This document shows, in pieces, positions 26,168 to 37,857 of a DNA stretch of 64,000 nt. Positions within the stretch are counted from its first letter, which is position 1, and every line of letters starts with the position of its first letter. The position numbers and the translations under genes are program-made. This stretch comes from a virus: positions 124,001 through 188,000 of IMG/VR virus record IMGVR_UViG_3300046513_000348; one strand, given 5' to 3'. A model generated the notes under the pieces. It ran no database searches, was not told the origin of the DNA, and worked only from the letters and a program-made list of their open reading frames with translations.

Positions 26168-27022
26168 TTAGGTATTGACGCCTTCGAGCTTGAACAGCGG
26201 CTCGGAGATACCCAGTTCCAGCTGGTCCGACAGATCCTGGTTGATGTAGTCCAGGGCGTACAGTGCCTGGATGAACGAAGCGATCTGAACGCCGATGGCT
26301 TCCCAGAACGCGAAGGTGCCGTTCTGACCAGGAGCGTTGATCTGTTTCATTGCGCCGGTGCACAGCGCGACTTCGGTCACGATGGCTTTGCCGGTGGCGC
26401 CCTTGATGATCTCGGATGCCTTGCGGATCTCGGCGATGTCGAAGTCGTCCAGCGGCAGCGTGATGATGGTCGAAGCGATGACCGACATGCCAGCCAGCAG
26501 GTTGGTGCCCGAGTCGGACAGGTCGACCGGTTGCGGGTTCAGGTTCGATTCATCCGGAGTGAACTCTTCGACCGTGGACGAACCGTCCGGCAGCGTACGC
26601 TTCAGGAACAGGTCGGTGTCCGAAGTCGAGAAGTCGACACGCTTCAGGTAGTAAGCCCAGTAAGTCACGCCGTTGTACTGCTTCTGCACGCGCATGGCGT
26701 AGCGAGTACGGCGTTCCGGCGGCAGGTCGTTGTCCAGAGGACGCAGCGAGAACGGCATGTGATCGAACAGAGCCGCATCGGTGGTCTTGTGCTGATGGAT
26801 TGCCACTTCGGCCGAACCGTCGGCGCCCAGCTGCATGCCCATGCCACCGCGGCCGATAGCCAGGTAGGACAGGGTCGGGTAAACGCCAGCTGCCGGGTAT
26901 TCACGCGACAGGACGTTGAACTTTTCGTTCAGGGTGGTGTATGGCAGGAATTTGTGTTGGCCACCTCGCACCATTGCCGATTGCAATTTCGAGAAGTAGG
27001 CACTGCGGACTACGTGTTCCAT
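26168..27022 (-). CDS. Putative structural protein, 284 residues
   Basis: No family is recognised. Codon bias is extreme (mostly C/G third positions), as in the capsid gene, so it is probably made in high amounts. The fold looks beta-rich in the first 150 residues and helical at the end. AGGTT precedes the ATG. It is flanked by the 726-residue structural-type protein and RuvC. Confidence 0.75.
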   Translation of the reverse strand: MEHVVRSAYFSKLQSAMVRGGQHKFLPYTTLNEKFNVLSREYPAAGVYPTLSYLAIGRGGMGMQLGADGSAEVAIHQHKTTDAALFDHMPFSLRPLDNDLPPERRTRYAMRVQKQYNGVTYWAYYLKRVDFSTSDTDLFLKRTLPDGSSTVEEFTPDESNLNPQPVDLSDSGTNLLAGMSVIASTIITLPLDDFDIAEIRKASEIIKGATGKAIVTEVALCTGAMKQINAPGQNGTFAFWEAIGVQIASFIQALYALDYINQDLSDQLELGISEPLFKLEGVNT

Positions 27023-27054
27023 GAGTTTAACCTGTTATGTTAATTAGGAGGGAT

Positions 27055-29235
27055 TTATTCAAACAATGATGCTTTTTGTTGTGCCGTCATGGCCATGAAG
27101 AAGTTCATGCCCAGGATGGGTTTGAGTCCAGTACCCGAGACGTCTGGCTTATTGACCAAACGTACTTCGATACGACTCATCGGGAAACGATGTTTAAAGA
27201 AGTGTCCACGAGACGGAGTATTCGGCCCGATGCTCAGGTCCATGTAGTGACGAGTCACAGCACGGGACTTGCGGTCAAGAACATCCGAGAAGATGTTGAT
27301 TGGAAGATTCTCGAGGTTGCGAGCCGACACATACTGGTTGAATGCGCGATGGTCGCCGACACGCATGTACTTGTGGCCCACGGCCGATACCTTCTGATCA
27401 CCCACACGAACACTTGGCATGTCCGTCATGATGGTTTCTTCGTCCGCCATCTTGGTGACCACCTGGATCGTGTAACTGGACAGATCCTTCAGTGCACTGG
27501 CCATTGCCTTCTGGATGTTGCGCAGACTCGGCGCAGTCGTCAGCGTCTTACCGATAGCAGCATTCACAATGGTTGCGTAGAGCGTTTCGAACTCACCGCG
27601 ATCCAGATCCTCGAAGTTCAGGTTACGGCTAAAGAGCCATTCCTTGAACGTCATGTCCGCTGGTTCCAGTCGGATGTATTCGTCCGCCCAGTAACGCTCG
27701 ATCAGCTTGAACACTTCGCCGCGTTCATGCATGCCTTCTTGGTAAGCCACCAAGTTGCGTTGCAGGTTCGCCGACTTCTGGATCTGAATCGTCTTCTGGT
27801 AGAAGGCGTCGATCGAGATCATGTCCTCGACTTCACGAACGTAAGTCTTAGCCGTGTTCCAGCTGAAGTCACTCACGTAATTCATGTCCGCCACGGAACG
27901 AATGTCGTCGTCACTCGGAAGAGGATAACGCTGCACTCGTTGGGCACCCATGAGGGGAATGTACCACGGATCAATGTCGTTTGATTTGAACAGGCAGTAC
28001 ACAGCCAGTACGTAGGCGTCCCTGACCGTCAGAATGATACGTTCTGCTGTCTTCGGGTTAGGAACGTTCAGGATCGCCGTGTAGCGGCCTTTAGCTGCGT
28101 AGTAGAGCCAGTGTGCCACCTGGATGTCTTCGAGCTTGTACGACTGGGCTGCCGAGTAGTCAATCATGGACGATTCGAGCAGTTTAGTTTGCACCACGTT
28201 GGACGGACTGTCACGAAGGAACTGTTCGATCTCTCCAGCCGCATAGGCGATCTCGTCGGAGTTGTCCGGAGCTTCCGGAACTTGCTTGGCCAGGAAGTTC
28301 ACCATGTTCACGTATTCAGGTGCACCAGCACTCGGAACAGGCGTCATGTTGGACCGCTTGAAAGTCACGGCCGGGTAAATGTTTTCAGTCTGATCCAGCG
28401 TGTCGTGGCGCATGGTGTACGAAGCGATCGGCAAGGAGCGCTTGGTCATCAGGGCATCGACCAGTTTATCGAGCGTATCGTTCTGGCCGGGATTGCGTTG
28501 GTAATACCGGATGTTCCGGTAGAAGTGCATCGCTTGATCCAGGTTCATGAACTTGTGGTACTTGCCCAAGTTACTGTGCGAGCTCAGATACTCGCGGACG
28601 TAGAAGCTGTGTGCTTCAATCGTCTTATGTTTCTTGAGGCGACTCAGCAGAATCGCCGGCACCAGGTTCATGTAGTACATCGACAGGACTACGTTGTAGT
28701 ACAAAGAGTCCGAGATTGTATACTGCCAGTTGTAGTAACGGCTGAAATAAATATCGGTCCACTTCTGGAGCTCTTCCACCAAGGTGTACTCGTTGCTCTC
28801 AACCAAGTTTTCCGGATACCCTAGTATTTTATGGTCAGGGGCGGCTATAGCAGTCGCCTTATCAACCGGATACAGTATCCCGAGAATCACGTCTTCTTGA
28901 CCAGGGTACTTTGCGAGCAGCTCGTCGTACTGACGGGTGCCGAACTGGTAGTCTCGCGCTGTGTTTCTGTGTCGGAGGAGATTGGTTTTGTTGAACTCAA
29001 TCTCTTCGAGGTTATCTGATGAGGTAACCATCATGACGGTATCGGTCGGGTGATACTCTCCGGCCAAGTTCATGTAGTATTTCCACGTCTCCGGTTTTTC
29101 GAGATCGGTTTCGTATTCAAGGAATTGGAACAGTCGATCATTCGTGCGTTGTGCCACGTACTCGGACTTAACCACAAGGGTCTGAGCCAGTGTCATGACG
29201 CTATTCAGATAGACTTTAAATGAATTATCGCTCAC
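27055..29235 (-). CDS. Large unknown protein, probably virion-associated (726 residues)
   Basis: It starts with GTG at 29233-29235; the next in-frame ATG is 13 codons downstream. Tyr-rich and helical in the first 450 residues, with a beta-rich C-terminus ending GTGLKPILGMNFFMAMTAQQKASLFE. No known motif. Its start lies only 11 bp from the divergent start of the portal candidate, so they may share regulation. A neck, head or tail structural role is inferred from size and neighbours. Confidence 0.75.
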   Translation of the reverse strand: MSDNSFKVYLNSVMTLAQTLVVKSEYVAQRTNDRLFQFLEYETDLEKPETWKYYMNLAGEYHPTDTVMMVTSSDNLEEIEFNKTNLLRHRNTARDYQFGTRQYDELLAKYPGQEDVILGILYPVDKATAIAAPDHKILGYPENLVESNEYTLVEELQKWTDIYFSRYYNWQYTISDSLYYNVVLSMYYMNLVPAILLSRLKKHKTIEAHSFYVREYLSSHSNLGKYHKFMNLDQAMHFYRNIRYYQRNPGQNDTLDKLVDALMTKRSLPIASYTMRHDTLDQTENIYPAVTFKRSNMTPVPSAGAPEYVNMVNFLAKQVPEAPDNSDEIAYAAGEIEQFLRDSPSNVVQTKLLESSMIDYSAAQSYKLEDIQVAHWLYYAAKGRYTAILNVPNPKTAERIILTVRDAYVLAVYCLFKSNDIDPWYIPLMGAQRVQRYPLPSDDDIRSVADMNYVSDFSWNTAKTYVREVEDMISIDAFYQKTIQIQKSANLQRNLVAYQEGMHERGEVFKLIERYWADEYIRLEPADMTFKEWLFSRNLNFEDLDRGEFETLYATIVNAAIGKTLTTAPSLRNIQKAMASALKDLSSYTIQVVTKMADEETIMTDMPSVRVGDQKVSAVGHKYMRVGDHRAFNQYVSARNLENLPINIFSDVLDRKSRAVTRHYMDLSIGPNTPSRGHFFKHRFPMSRIEVRLVNKPDVSGTGLKPILGMNFFMAMTAQQKASLFE

Positions 29236-29246
29236 GGTAGGTGTCC

Positions 29247-32240
29247 ATGTCCAGCGTTAAAATTGTTGAAAACATTAATCAGGTCACAAATGGCCGAAGG
29301 GTGCCAGTCCTGGAGTTCGTTCGCCAGTACAAACCCCTCGCCGCTGCGGTCAGCAAGGCTACGCCTGGCACGGACCGTGTGACCCGTGATGCCGCAGGGA
29401 ATCGCAAGATCAGCTCGCCTGATGCTGCGTCCATGATCAGCATCCATCGAAATATCAGCCGTCGAAATAAAGACGCAAAGATGACCTTCCAGATGTTGCC
29501 AGACTTGAAGCTGGCGATGGAAATGGTCGTTTCGCTCATCATGTCCCCGAAGGACATGTTCAGTGACGAAGTTATTATTCTGTCGGACGCAATGGATCTG
29601 CTGCCTGCCTCGATGATGCAGTCGATGCTCCAAGTCACGACCGATTACTATCGCAAGAATTACGACCTGTCGGAATTCCTCCAACACATGCTCACTGAAA
29701 CGCTCGGCTACCAAGGCGCTTTGCCGGTAGTGATCATTCCAGAGAACGCACTGGACGACGTAATCAATAACTACAACGCCAATCTGTCGCTCGAATCCTT
29801 CCGGAGTGAATTCGACGTAGAGCGTAATATCCCCCACCCCATCGAGCTTCTGGGCGTACCAGACTATCTGTCCGGGCAAACTAATAAAAACACAGCAGGC
29901 GGAAGCCGCATCAAGTTCGGTTCCCGTGTCAGTTTCGACCTGCAGTCGTTCGAGCAAGTTCGTGGCGGTAGCCGGACCAAACCTTCGACGCAGACGGCAC
30001 ACATCGGCCTGTCCAAGCTCCTCGTCTCGAACGAAAGCGAAGCGGCCAAGGGCGAATGGAAATTCAAAGGCATTACGGCTGCTACCGAAGCACCCGAACT
30101 CAATGCCGATGAAATGATTTACGTCACCGACAACATCGCAGCTCTGAAGCTTCCGACCCTGCGTACTGCCTCGCTGGAATCTCGCGTCGGTCATGTTCTG
30201 AACAAGAAGGGCTACAACAAACTGCAAGCATCGCTGGAATCGATGCAAGAATCGTTCAAGAAGAAGATGGCCGACAAACAGAAAGCCGAAGGTCGTACGC
30301 CGACTGACGCTGAAGTCGAATCCCTCATCTTCAAGAATCGTCGTTTCGCACATACGCCGGTTGCATCGCTGCGCAACAACGCACAGCTGAAGCGTAACTC
30401 GATCGGCGAAGCCATGATCAAGATCCTCGATACGGCCTGCTTCATTCCCGTGTCCGTGGAAGGCGATCCGACCCGTAAGCTGGGCGGCTTCATCATGCTG
30501 GACGAGGACGGTAATCCGCTCTCGACCTACAACGCTGATCCGGATGAGATCGTTGACCTGTCGACCTATGCGCAAGGTGGCGGTAACTTCATCAGCAGCA
30601 TGAACGATCGCTCCGATTCGATCATGAACGGCAAGAAGGCCAATGAAGTCCCGAACTACATGGTCAAGAAGTTCTTCACTCGTGCATTCGCCGAGATGGT
30701 CGAGAAGGATCTGATCGACCGCGTGAAGAACGGCCAGTACGACAACGGCGTACAGCTCGGTAGCAACGAAGACTTCTACTGGCTGATGCTCACTCGCTGC
30801 ATGAAGGGTCAACGTACCCAGCTGCTGTGGGTTCCGGAAGAGTTCCTGGTGTATTTCGCCATGGACTACGACGAACTGGGCTTCGGTAAGTCGCTACTCG
30901 ACGACATCCGCAACATCACCAGCATGCGTATCATGCTGATGGTCGCAGGTATCCAAGCGTCGCTTCGTAACTCGATCGGCCGTACCAAGGTCACGATTAA
31001 GCTGGACGAAGAAGACCAGGATGCAGGTAAGACCATCGAAGACATCCAGGACGAAATCCTGAAGTCCCGAATGAATCCGATCCCGTTCGGCATCAACAAC
31101 GTGGCGGATATCTCGAAGTACATGCAGCGTTCGTGCTACGAGTTCGAGATCTCGGGCAGTTCGGCTTTGCCGGACATGCAGGTGTCCTTCGACCAATACA
31201 ACACGCAGTATCCGAAACCGGATGAAGATCTGCAGAATCAGCTGAAGGATCTGTCGATCCAGCACTTCGGCCTGACTCGCGACATGATCGATGCTGCCGA
31301 AGGCGTGGAATTCGCTATCCAGGCTGCAACCAATAACCTGATGACCATGAAGCGCGTCATGCGCTGGCAACGCAAGGTCGTCCCTCAGGCTTCGGAATTC
31401 ATCCGCAAGATCTCCCTGAACAGTGAATCGCAGCTGAACAATCTGCGCGACATCATTCAGAACAACTTCAAGAACTTGCAAGTTGAAAAGGTCAAGCGTT
31501 ACTTCGGTATCGAAGACGAAGCCCTGATGCAAGATGAAGACTTCAAACGCCTCGTGACCGAGCAGTGCCTGAACGCTTTCATCAACAACCTCTACATCGA
31601 GCTCCCATCGCCTGCGGCAAGCACGCTGGAAGCACAGAAGCAGATGTTCGAAGATGCGGCCGAGTTCTACAAGTCGGCACTCGAGTACATCGTCAACGAA
31701 TCGTTCTTCGATACGTCGATCCAAGGCGAAGGCCTGTCGGACCACGTCGACATGATCAAGAACATCCTGCTGTCGCACTACATGCGCGACTACATGGCCA
31801 AGAACGGTATCCTGCCAGAACTGGCAGAGCTCACCACGATCGGCGAAGACGGCAAGACCGGTATGAATGTCATGGACTCCTTGGAGAAACACATCAAGGC
31901 TCTGGGCATGAGTACCGAGAACTTCTTTGCCCGCTTCAAAGATTTCGCCATTAAGCAGACTGCTCTCATGCAGGCTGTTCCAGACGGTAGCACCAGTGGT
32001 GAAACCGAAACCGGTGGTGGTGGCGGTGGTTCGGATGGCGGCTCCGGCGGAGGCGATGACTTCGGCGGTGGTGGCGATGACGATCTGTTCGGTGGTGGCG
32101 GCGGCCTCGACGATGATCCATTGGCTGGTGGCGATGGTGCTGAAGGCGGTTCGGGTGATGATCTGGATGCTGAACCTAACGGCGCCGCTGGTCCCGACGC
32201 TCCATCGGGCGGTTCCAAGTCGGACGACGCACCTGAGTAA
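29247..32240 (+). CDS. Putative portal vertex protein (997 residues)
   Basis: It has the features of large-phage portals: an N-terminal helical wing (LKLAMEMVVSLIMSPKDMF), a mid-protein QLLWVPEEFLVYFAMDYDELGFGKSLLDDIRNI segment like the portal VP..v.Yf...d..G.GkSll..ar pattern, and a long helical C-terminal stretch. The last ~80 residues are Gly/Asp-rich and disordered. ATG at 29247 is preferred over GTG at 29241. It would form the DNA gate at the capsid vertex. Another internal virion protein is possible. Confidence 0.55.
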   Translation: MSSVKIVENINQVTNGRRVPVLEFVRQYKPLAAAVSKATPGTDRVTRDAAGNRKISSPDAASMISIHRNISRRNKDAKMTFQMLPDLKLAMEMVVSLIMSPKDMFSDEVIILSDAMDLLPASMMQSMLQVTTDYYRKNYDLSEFLQHMLTETLGYQGALPVVIIPENALDDVINNYNANLSLESFRSEFDVERNIPHPIELLGVPDYLSGQTNKNTAGGSRIKFGSRVSFDLQSFEQVRGGSRTKPSTQTAHIGLSKLLVSNESEAAKGEWKFKGITAATEAPELNADEMIYVTDNIAALKLPTLRTASLESRVGHVLNKKGYNKLQASLESMQESFKKKMADKQKAEGRTPTDAEVESLIFKNRRFAHTPVASLRNNAQLKRNSIGEAMIKILDTACFIPVSVEGDPTRKLGGFIMLDEDGNPLSTYNADPDEIVDLSTYAQGGGNFISSMNDRSDSIMNGKKANEVPNYMVKKFFTRAFAEMVEKDLIDRVKNGQYDNGVQLGSNEDFYWLMLTRCMKGQRTQLLWVPEEFLVYFAMDYDELGFGKSLLDDIRNITSMRIMLMVAGIQASLRNSIGRTKVTIKLDEEDQDAGKTIEDIQDEILKSRMNPIPFGINNVADISKYMQRSCYEFEISGSSALPDMQVSFDQYNTQYPKPDEDLQNQLKDLSIQHFGLTRDMIDAAEGVEFAIQAATNNLMTMKRVMRWQRKVVPQASEFIRKISLNSESQLNNLRDIIQNNFKNLQVEKVKRYFGIEDEALMQDEDFKRLVTEQCLNAFINNLYIELPSPAASTLEAQKQMFEDAAEFYKSALEYIVNESFFDTSIQGEGLSDHVDMIKNILLSHYMRDYMAKNGILPELAELTTIGEDGKTGMNVMDSLEKHIKALGMSTENFFARFKDFAIKQTALMQAVPDGSTSGETETGGGGGGSDGGSGGGDDFGGGGDDDLFGGGGGLDDDPLAGGDGAEGGSGDDLDAEPNGAAGPDAPSGGSKSDDAPE

Positions 32241-32260
32241 ATAAAAAACGAAAGCATACT

Positions 32261-32288
32261 CCTACTCCTGCCTTTCGGCAGGAGTAGG
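32261..32288. terminator. Bidirectional hairpin terminator
   Basis: A 12-bp perfect stem with loop TTTC, flanked by GCATA and TTATGC, between the convergent genes at 29247-32240 and 32303-33121. Confidence 0.82.
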
Positions 32289-32302
32289 TTTTATGCCGTC
32301 TA

Positions 32303-33121
32303 TTAGCCAGGGAATGCGGAAGTGGGTGGAGCAAAGTTACCACGAGCTCGTGCTACACCTTTCGTATATCGAACTTCATCGAAGTACAAATCTTTCGATT
32401 GAAGTGTCAAGGTGTAATTGTTACCGAGGTCCAGCTGACTGCTATATTGCGCACCGGTCCAATTAGGATTCGGAATCGAGAACTGACGAACGCCATTGAG
32501 GTAGCCTTCGAAGTTCTTTTTTCGCATCTGGAACAGCAGATGGACCATTCGCGTAGTCGATAGCTGATCCCAGTAATTAACGCCTGTAGTTAAGTACGTA
32601 TTCCACCATGCGGTCGGAGAGACGCCAGACAGACCTTGCATGGTGTAACATAGTGTCTTGTTCGGATCGATGTAGAAGTAAAACGACATCGGACGACCAC
32701 TCGTAAAACCAGATGGCGGATAACCAGCCGTCGGGAAGGACGTAGTGAGGTCAGCAGAATAACGATCCGTTGCAAGTGGATTGAGTGCCGTCATTGCGGC
32801 ATTCTTTTTAGCGACATAGAACTCGAGAGTAAAGTCGTCATTATGGTTATTGATGTTGGGTTTCGTCGGATTACAGAAGGCGACAGCGGTCGCAGCTGCT
32901 GAAACATCGACGGCCGTGGAGCCATAGGCGACGACGGCATTAACGAATTTTGCCGAAGAATAAATTCCAGCCGAAGCCGAGTTGCCGGTAACTTCAGCGA
33001 CACCGATCGAGGCCGTGCCAGCACCCGCCTGTTGGCCAGGTGTGCCGTCCCAATGGAGAAGAAGCGAAGCTGGCGAAGAATTGTTGTAATTCTTCTGCGT
33101 TATTAGTGCTGTTTCAAGCAT
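32303..33121 (-). CDS. Concanavalin A/LamG-like lectin-fold protein
   Basis: A 272-residue beta-rich protein. The DDFTLEFYV strand in the middle and the final LYFDEVRYTKGVARARGNFAPPTSAFPG match the phage version of the LamG/ConA fold (DEvRxTkGvARY..F.PPt..F). It has no signal peptide. Such proteins decorate capsids or fibres and bind glycans. Codon use is less biased than in the capsid genes. GGGGCAC precedes the ATG. Confidence 0.75.
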   Translation of the reverse strand: MLETALITQKNYNNSSPASLLLHWDGTPGQQAGAGTASIGVAEVTGNSASAGIYSSAKFVNAVVAYGSTAVDVSAAATAVAFCNPTKPNINNHNDDFTLEFYVAKKNAAMTALNPLATDRYSADLTTSFPTAGYPPSGFTSGRPMSFYFYIDPNKTLCYTMQGLSGVSPTAWWNTYLTTGVNYWDQLSTTRMVHLLFQMRKKNFEGYLNGVRQFSIPNPNWTGAQYSSQLDLGNNYTLTLQSKDLYFDEVRYTKGVARARGNFAPPTSAFPG

Positions 33122-33190
33122 ATGTGCCCCGTTAGTATTTTTGAACCACAGTATCTGCCCTCATCAGCAAAGCAAAAAAAAATAAGACAT

Positions 33191-33216
33191 ACTGGATGGG
33201 CTCGCGCCCATCCAGT
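33191..33216. terminator. Hairpin terminator
   Basis: An 11-bp perfect stem ACTGGATGGGC with loop TCGC. The minus strand continues into a T-rich run (complement of the A-rich tract at 33174-33185). It lies between ligA (ending 33225) and the lectin gene start. Confidence 0.78.
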
Positions 33217-33224
33217 GTCATGTG

Positions 33225-35288
<2,064 letters not shown>

Positions 35289-35306
35289 TTAGGGGTGAGT
35301 CACATG

Positions 35307-35318
35307 AATGATATATTC
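35307..35318 (-). promoter_or_regulatory. Candidate phage promoter motif GAATATATCATT
   Basis: On the minus strand GAATATATCATT lies 28 bp before the ligA ATG. The same 12-mer occurs at 53833-53844 and a 10/12 copy at 41869-41880, each upstream of the first gene of a minus-strand block. This pattern suggests a promoter, but three copies are few. Confidence 0.4.
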
Positions 35319-35349
35319 GTGAAAAAATTATGCGGCATAAAGGAATACC

Positions 35350-35375
35350 ACGACTACGCCTTCTGGCGTAGTCGT
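35350..35375. terminator. Hairpin terminator
   Basis: An 11-bp stem ACGACTACGCC / GGCGTAGTCGT with loop TTCT, 12 bp after the stop of the 171-residue gene (35388) in its direction of transcription. Confidence 0.75.
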
Positions 35376-35387
35376 AGATCCGGCGTA

Positions 35388-35903
35388 TTACACCGTCGGC
35401 GTTTCAGCCTTCGGCAGGGCGCTGTAGCCCATTTGCAGGACGCGGTGGAAGCGTTCCAGGTCGCGGAAGCCGGCGACCAGCAGTGCTTCTTCGTTCGTCG
35501 TTTCATGGACTTGCTTGTCGCGATTGGCGACGATCACTTCCATGACTTCGTCCAGCTTTTCGATCATGCTCGGGAACTTGTTCAGGAATTCCGGCTCGGT
35601 CTCGTAGTCGATGACAGTGCGGGAAGCGATGATCAGGTCGGTCAGACGATTGATCGAGCGGTCCAGGAACTGCAGGCGCATCTGGATTTCGGCGCCGGCT
35701 GGCGGCTGGCCCGGCAGCGGGGCGATCTTCGATTGCAAGGCCTTGGCCATTTCTTGCATTTGCACGAAGCGCAGGTCGACGGCTTCTTCCAGGGTCTGGA
35801 TATAGACCGGCAGGACTGCTTTCACGTCGGCGACGGTGGTCTTCTTTTTGATGATCGGCTGCGGCTTAGCGGCGGACAGATCGATGAGGCTGCTTTGAGT
35901 CAT
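35388..35903 (-). CDS. Unknown 171-residue helical protein
   Basis: Start at 35903 (AGGAG upstream); the open frame extends further. It is helical throughout, with Gln/Leu-rich amphipathic stretches and a short Pro/Gly linker (PLPGQPPAGAE). Codon bias is strong (highly expressed type). It overlaps the upstream 100-residue gene by 38 nt. A scaffold or virion component is possible but not shown. Confidence 0.75.
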   Translation of the reverse strand: MTQSSLIDLSAAKPQPIIKKKTTVADVKAVLPVYIQTLEEAVDLRFVQMQEMAKALQSKIAPLPGQPPAGAEIQMRLQFLDRSINRLTDLIIASRTVIDYETEPEFLNKFPSMIEKLDEVMEVIVANRDKQVHETTNEEALLVAGFRDLERFHRVLQMGYSALPKAETPTV

Positions 35904-36168
35904 TCTGAGGCTCCTGTTGCTTTTGAAAGTGTCGCATTCTCTTGATGAGTTTGCGGTTGAAACGTCCGAGTACGGCTGCCCAGTGTTCATTGGGAACCAT
36001 CTCGAACATTAAACGTGTCGCTTGAGCATGCTGATGCAATGCCGCTGCGACGGTGGGTGCTTCGTGAAATGGAAAGCGTCGGAGGATCGTGTGTTCCTGA
36101 TCCGAATTGTGAATCTGCTTGAGAGTCACATCCAGATCAGGAATGCCTCCAATAAGGCCGCGCTTCAT
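35866..36168 (-). CDS. Unknown 100-residue basic protein
   Basis: It starts 3 nt after the previous stop with no clear ribosome site, so coupled translation is likely. His- and Arg-rich, ending in QKQQEPQNDSKQPHRSVRR. No family is recognised. The 38-nt overlap with the next gene and its short length leave some doubt. Confidence 0.55.
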   Translation of the reverse strand: MKRGLIGGIPDLDVTLKQIHNSDQEHTILRRFPFHEAPTVAAALHQHAQATRLMFEMVPNEHWAAVLGRFNRKLIKRMRHFQKQQEPQNDSKQPHRSVRR

Positions 36169-36171
36169 GGC

Positions 36172-36909
36172 TTAGTGGAACACCGGCTTGTCGTCGGCTT
36201 CAGCCGGCTTGACTTCGTCGGCGATCAGCTTGGTGCCTTCTTCCAGACGCTTGTTGTGGAACGGGATGTCGACCAGCAGGAACTCGATGATCGAGTCGCG
36301 AATGCGGTTGACGATGAAGGTCTTCATGTAGCCTGTGCGCCTCGATACGGCGCCCCATTCTTGTGCCAAGCTCTGGAGATGCTCGGTCAGTTCGAACGAA
36401 CTGCGCGGCGGCAGCTTTTTATTCGGAATGACGACGTTGATGTCTTCGTAGATCGTGTCGACGTAACGATGGCGGTACGATTCCAGATTGAATTGAATCA
36501 TATCGATGTTCCAGCGCTCGACTTCTTCCGGCATCATCGACTCGAAGTAGTACATGAAGTTCGACACCGACAGAACGACCACCTGACGGATACGACGCAG
36601 CTCGGCGTTGATCATCTTGTCCGTGGGGTACTTCGGATCAGTGGTCTCGCCTTCGGCCGTCAGGTAGGCCTGACTCAGGAAACCCTTGAACTGCATTTCG
36701 GCCATTTTAGCCATGCGCTGAGCGCTCTTCGGACCTTGGGCCAGCAGGGTAGCGTTGTAGCGGCTACCGCCTTCCTTGTTCTGATCGTAGATGCGTTTCT
36801 GCCAGTAGAAGTTCTGGCGGATTTGCTCGAGGCCGAACAAAGCCTTTTCTTCGAGCGTACCGTTGGCTGGGTACGGATCGTGGTTGTCGAGATCGGGAGG
36901 ACCAAACAT
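36172..36909 (-). CDS. Unknown 245-residue protein, probably virion-related
   Basis: Helical, with strong late-gene codon bias. The N-terminus (MFGPPDLDNHDPYP) is Pro/Asp-rich. No recognised motif. It lies in a run of five tightly packed minus-strand genes. Confidence 0.75.
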   Translation of the reverse strand: MFGPPDLDNHDPYPANGTLEEKALFGLEQIRQNFYWQKRIYDQNKEGGSRYNATLLAQGPKSAQRMAKMAEMQFKGFLSQAYLTAEGETTDPKYPTDKMINAELRRIRQVVVLSVSNFMYYFESMMPEEVERWNIDMIQFNLESYRHRYVDTIYEDINVVIPNKKLPPRSSFELTEHLQSLAQEWGAVSRRTGYMKTFIVNRIRDSIIEFLLVDIPFHNKRLEEGTKLIADEVKPAEADDKPVFH

Positions 36910-36918
36910 GTTCGTTCC

Positions 36919-37269
36919 TTAAAAATAGTTTTCAAAAGGGAATTCGTGCATCGGATGGGATTCAACCTGGACGGCCTTTTCCTTGATGAATGCAACTTGA
37001 CCATCCGGCAGAACAATGTGTTCATTCGAATCGTAGACGGCGATGTGGAAGCCGTACTCACGCAGAAGAACAAAGCTCTGAATCGCACCCATCAGAAGTT
37101 CAGGCGATTCGAAAGCGTAATGGTGCGGTGCGCCGCAGCGGAGCCCTTCGCACATGTCTTGCGGCTCCTTCAGGTAGACCATTGCATCAGATGCGAAACG
37201 GCCTGGCCCTGCATTGTGGGTGAAGGGACCCTGACCCGAGACCGGATGTTCAATCCGGAAGACCTTCAT
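36919..37269 (-). CDS. Unknown 116-residue protein
   Basis: The ATG at 37267-37269 is chosen because it overlaps the upstream stop as ATGA. The longer open frame to 37407 would start inside the previous gene with an Arg-rich shadow sequence. It begins MKVFRIEHPVSGQGPFTHN and ends MHEFPFENYF. The family is not recognised. Confidence 0.7.
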   Translation of the reverse strand: MKVFRIEHPVSGQGPFTHNAGPGRFASDAMVYLKEPQDMCEGLRCGAPHHYAFESPELLMGAIQSFVLLREYGFHIAVYDSNEHIVLPDGQVAFIKEKAVQVESHPMHEFPFENYF

Positions 37270-37802
37270 GAGTTCAAAGCTCGTTTCGATCTTCTTGGGT
37301 TTTGTTGCACCTGCATTGTGTTGCTGGGATCTTGCAGCTGCCTGGCGGCGGAGACGACCTCGGAGTCCACGCATAGCTGCTCGGCGTTCAGCACGATTTC
37401 CTTCCATGTTTTCAAATCCTCACTTAAGATGAAGCAAAGCGGAAGTTGCGCAAGGCGCATCTTGGCGTCGTGTAACGGAACATAAATGTCCGAGTACACA
37501 AACTGCACGTTCTTCCCATTCACTTCGAGCACAGACGACAACAGGTGATAGACCTGGATCTTTTCCTGCGGTTTGCCGTGCATGTTCGCCAGGGCGTAAC
37601 GGTTCTGAGAAATCAACTGATGGCGGGCCAACAGTGCGTTCATCATGATGACGCGGTTATCATCGTCGCCGTGTCGCCGGGCTACTTCGTTGTATAAATC
37701 CTGCAAGAGCTGGTGGCCCCAGTCATAAATGCCAAATGGCAAGCAGGCGATGCTTTGTTGAAATGGACTGATGTCCAGTAGTTGAACTGTTTTGTTTGTC
37801 AT
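37266..37802 (-). CDS. Unknown 178-residue protein
   Basis: A globular protein with no recognised motif. It starts after a hairpin spacer and is the first gene of the packed run that ends at 35388. The last ~25 residues are Gln/Arg/Lys-rich. Confidence 0.7.
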   Translation of the reverse strand: MTNKTVQLLDISPFQQSIACLPFGIYDWGHQLLQDLYNEVARRHGDDDNRVIMMNALLARHQLISQNRYALANMHGKPQEKIQVYHLLSSVLEVNGKNVQFVYSDIYVPLHDAKMRLAQLPLCFILSEDLKTWKEIVLNAEQLCVDSEVVSAARQLQDPSNTMQVQQNPRRSKRALNS

Positions 37803-37817
37803 GTCAGTCCGCTCCGA

Positions 37818-37843
37818 AATGAGGAGACACAGGCCTCCTCATT
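37818..37843. terminator. Weak hairpin terminator
   Basis: A 9-bp stem AATGAGGAG / CTCCTCATT with an 8-nt loop between the exonuclease stop (37858) and the next start (37802). Confidence 0.5.
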
Positions 37844-37857
37844 ATTCCTTTCAGTTG

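Noticed and set aside
37270-37407. Longer Arg-rich N-terminus for the 116-residue gene
   Set aside because: It lies inside the upstream gene and the ATGA overlap gives a better start. The Arg-rich sequence looks like an out-of-frame read.
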